64,000 nt of DNA from positions 868,001-932,000 of the forward strand of contig CP064999.1 in NCBI GenBank assembly GCA_016700115.1, written 5' to 3'. Shown here piece by piece: positions 61,917-64,000 of the stretch (position 1 is its first letter; the number at the start of each line of letters is the position of its first letter). Under the pieces are notes generated by a model. It worked only from the letters and a program-made list of their open reading frames with translations, had not been told where the DNA came from and made no database searches. Source of the DNA: Sphingobacteriales bacterium (GTDB lineage Bacteria; Bacteroidota; Bacteroidia; Chitinophagales; UBA2359). The position numbers were made by a program, and so were the translations under genes.

Positions 61917-64000
61917 ATGACCCATCAACTTTTTTACAAACCACTCTTTTTTCGCTGCAATAACGTCTTGGAATTGATTTACGGCAGGGCAATTTGCCTG
62001 TTGCTTTGGTTGGCGTTTATGTTGCCGGTTTCAGGGCAGGTATTCCCATTTGCAGAAGTAAATTTTGCCCCGGCCGATATTGTAACAGAAGGTTTGGTTT
62101 ATCCCCTCCAAACGCAATTGGCAGATATAGATGGAGATGGACATAAAGACATTATTACGTTTCCAGCTATCAGTCAAAACCTGATTTGGTATAAAAACAA
62201 TGGGGAAGGAACGTTTAACAATTCCGGTAATCAAATCAAAATTCATAAATATCAAGACATCCTAATGCTTAGCGACTACTACAATTACGACTCACCCTAT
62301 AACATTGTACCTTTAAACATTGGATTTTTACCCTCCGACCTAAATAACGATGGGTTAATTGACCTGTTAATTTACGGCAGGTCATACAATACCTCTTTTA
62401 TGAATGTCGAAATTCACCTAAACCAAGGCAACGGCTATTTTGAGTATCAACAAACTTTAACAACCGTAGAAGCGCCTGAATTGGCCGACCTCAATGGAAA
62501 TGGTTTTAAGGATATATTCTATGCCCGAAACGACCGAATTGTATGGCGGGCCAATAATGGGAATGGCAGTTTTGGCGATGAACAAACGGCAGTTGCTACC
62601 CCTCCCTACACGCCCGGATTTGGAGTGCTGTTTCCTTTCATCACACAATCGGCAGATTTAAATCTGGATGGCAATGCCGATATTTTGTTGTGGGACAACG
62701 AGCAGATGTATTGGCTGCCCAATTTGGGAGGAGGTGTTTTCGCAGAGGAGTTGCTCCTTTTAAGCGCTAACAGTATAAGCCGGCCGGTAGTGTTTTATTA
62801 TTCCGATATGGATGCAGACGGCATACCTGATTTGTTGCTTTGCAATTATCAGACGGCTGTATGGCATAAAAACTTTTCAGGCGGGGCAATGAGTAGCGCT
62901 ATTACCATTATTCCTGCTGTAAATTACCATTATTACAATATTGCGCCGGCTGATCTCAATAACGATACCCACACGGATATAGCAGCAGTTCAGTATTTTT
63001 TTGGGTTGCCTTATCAGCTACCTCAGATATACCACGTACTCAATGACGGGAATGGTAATTTTGAGTCTCCGCAAACCATAACCTATCCTGCAACAGTTTA
63101 TGTCTATGAAAATTTTATATTTTCCTCCTCTCTTTGTGTTGATGACCTGAATAACGACAATCTGCCCGATTTTGTATTTAGCTCCACCCGTCATTTTGAC
63201 ATTTCACTGTATCAGGGCATTGGAACAGGCAGTGTTTCGCCTCCGGTAGCAGTCGGTAGCGGCATTTTGGGCGATAACCCTAACTATATGTTTAGCAGTT
63301 TTCAGATAGCCGACTTAGACAATGATAATTTTAAGGATGTAGTCATTGCAAGTACGGAGAAAGAGCTGTTGATTTACAAAAACTTAGGGCAAAAAAACTT
63401 CAAATTCATAGAGCAGCTTGTATTGCCAGAGCCGGAAACTCAGCTAAAAGGGTTTGAAATTAAAGACATAAATGCCGATGGCAACCCCGATTTATTGCTG
63501 ATTTGCAATGCAGATACGGTTGGCAAGGTACATTGGTACGAAAACAACGGAAACGGCACATTTGCCAACCTGCATACATTATTGGACAATTTGATTGAAA
63601 TTCATCTTTGGTATTTGGCAGATGCCGATAACGATGGAGACGATGACCTGTTTTTTATTTTCACCGACAACACCGCAGTTTGGTACGAAAACACAGGTGG
63701 CTATGCTTTTACTACCGAACATTTTATTGACAATAATATTTTTGCCCGGGAACTGGTAGTGGGTGAAATAGATGGCGATGCGCTACCCGATTTTGTATAT
63801 TTAACCACCCAGGCTACTGCTACAATAGCAGATGATAGTATTGTTGTGCGCAGAAATACAATTTCCGGAAGCTTTGAACCTTTAGTATCATTGTCCGGAA
63901 ATTTGACAAATACGTGGTCAGGTGCTAATATGATGTTGAATGATCTAAACAATGACGGCGTTTTCGAAATAACCTATAATACCAAATCAGATTGGGCAAA
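61917..64000 (+). CDS. FG-GAP/VCBS repeat protein, cut off by window edge
   Basis: Open from the ATG at 61917 to the right edge (694 codons seen, no stop). A hydrophobic segment after a long n-region (AICLLLWLAFMLPVSGQ, about 35-51) acts as signal peptide. The body consists of repeated blocks LADIDGDGHKDIITF, LADLNGNGFKDIFYA, LDNDNFKDVVIAS, INADGNPDLLLI and DADNDGDDDLFFI, the calcium-binding pattern of integrin-like FG-GAP propellers. Given the neighbours, a T9SS tail beyond the edge is likely but not seen. Confidence 0.85.
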   Translation, partial: MTHQLFYKPLFFRCNNVLELIYGRAICLLLWLAFMLPVSGQVFPFAEVNFAPADIVTEGLVYPLQTQLADIDGDGHKDIITFPAISQNLIWYKNNGEGTFNNSGNQIKIHKYQDILMLSDYYNYDSPYNIVPLNIGFLPSDLNNDGLIDLLIYGRSYNTSFMNVEIHLNQGNGYFEYQQTLTTVEAPELADLNGNGFKDIFYARNDRIVWRANNGNGSFGDEQTAVATPPYTPGFGVLFPFITQSADLNLDGNADILLWDNEQMYWLPNLGGGVFAEELLLLSANSISRPVVFYYSDMDADGIPDLLLCNYQTAVWHKNFSGGAMSSAITIIPAVNYHYYNIAPADLNNDTHTDIAAVQYFFGLPYQLPQIYHVLNDGNGNFESPQTITYPATVYVYENFIFSSSLCVDDLNNDNLPDFVFSSTRHFDISLYQGIGTGSVSPPVAVGSGILGDNPNYMFSSFQIADLDNDNFKDVVIASTEKELLIYKNLGQKNFKFIEQLVLPEPETQLKGFEIKDINADGNPDLLLICNADTVGKVHWYENNGNGTFANLHTLLDNLIEIHLWYLADADNDGDDDLFFIFTDNTAVWYENTGGYAFTTEHFIDNNIFARELVVGEIDGDALPDFVYLTTQATATIADDSIVVRRNTISGSFEPLVSLSGNLTNTWSGANMMLNDLNNDGVFEITYNTKSDWA

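Overview
The window looks like a chromosomal segment of a Bacteroidota bacterium (Saprospiria/Chitinophagia-like). The reasons are several large secreted proteins ending in type IX secretion (T9SS) type A sorting domains, Bacteroidota-typical families (DUF3857, DUF5686, ARPP-1/DUF6569, CarboxypepD_reg), promoters of the form TTG-N19/20-TAnnTTTG, and no consistent Shine-Dalgarno sequences. No rRNA, tRNA or CRISPR was found. This assignment rests on protein family and motif recognition by eye.

Layout. 1-4815: a truncated secreted protein, an XRE-type ScfR/RamB-like regulator, and upstream of it palindromes, a divergent promoter and a probable small structured RNA. A long degenerate CCGCAGAT repeat array follows, then a GxxExxY nuclease-like gene and the wreck of a type III restriction subunit. 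4816-9925: an ARPP-1 protein and two tandem DUF3857/transglutaminase-like proteins. 10238-12791: a compact inositol-phospholipid cluster (inositol-3-phosphate synthase, PgpA-like phosphatase, CDP-alcohol phosphatidyltransferase). 12919-24114: a serine hydrolase, a small secreted protein, two T9SS cargo proteins (one of 1680 aa with a G11 tract in its signal-peptide region) and a PHP-family lipoprotein. 24647-31107: a DUF5686 protein, a class II aldolase, an APC permease and mtnA. 31189-40407: a 95-bp tandem array, then a run of T9SS cargo genes on the minus strand, ending in a 1478-aa protein whose 5' end carries eight copies of an octanucleotide. 40725-41018: a 21-bp tandem array. 41250-45140: a PhoD phosphatase, a Sua5-type tRNA modification enzyme, and a 1560-bp IS element with TIRs and a 6-bp target duplication. 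45185-52429: slipin, nadD, a DUF922 protein, two parS-like sites, mnmG, a flippase and ctaA. 52760-64000: a LOG protein, a 45-aa double-glycine peptide gene beside a TPR histidine kinase, a SPOR-like protein, an esterase with a dockerin-like tail, an acyl-CoA dehydrogenase and a truncated FG-GAP protein.

How it may work together. The most interesting theme is variable surface and secreted proteins. Two giant T9SS proteins each carry an unstable simple repeat between the promoter and the mature protein, and in both the best ATG is out of frame at the present repeat length, as expected for phase-variable genes. Other T9SS genes share a near-identical 3' element, which suggests cassette duplication. 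Separately, the GG-leader peptide gene next to the TPR histidine kinase looks like a possible peptide-signal/sensor pair, and the divergent RNA and palindromes beside the ScfR-like regulator look like an autoregulated small-RNA locus. These are inferences from sequence alone.
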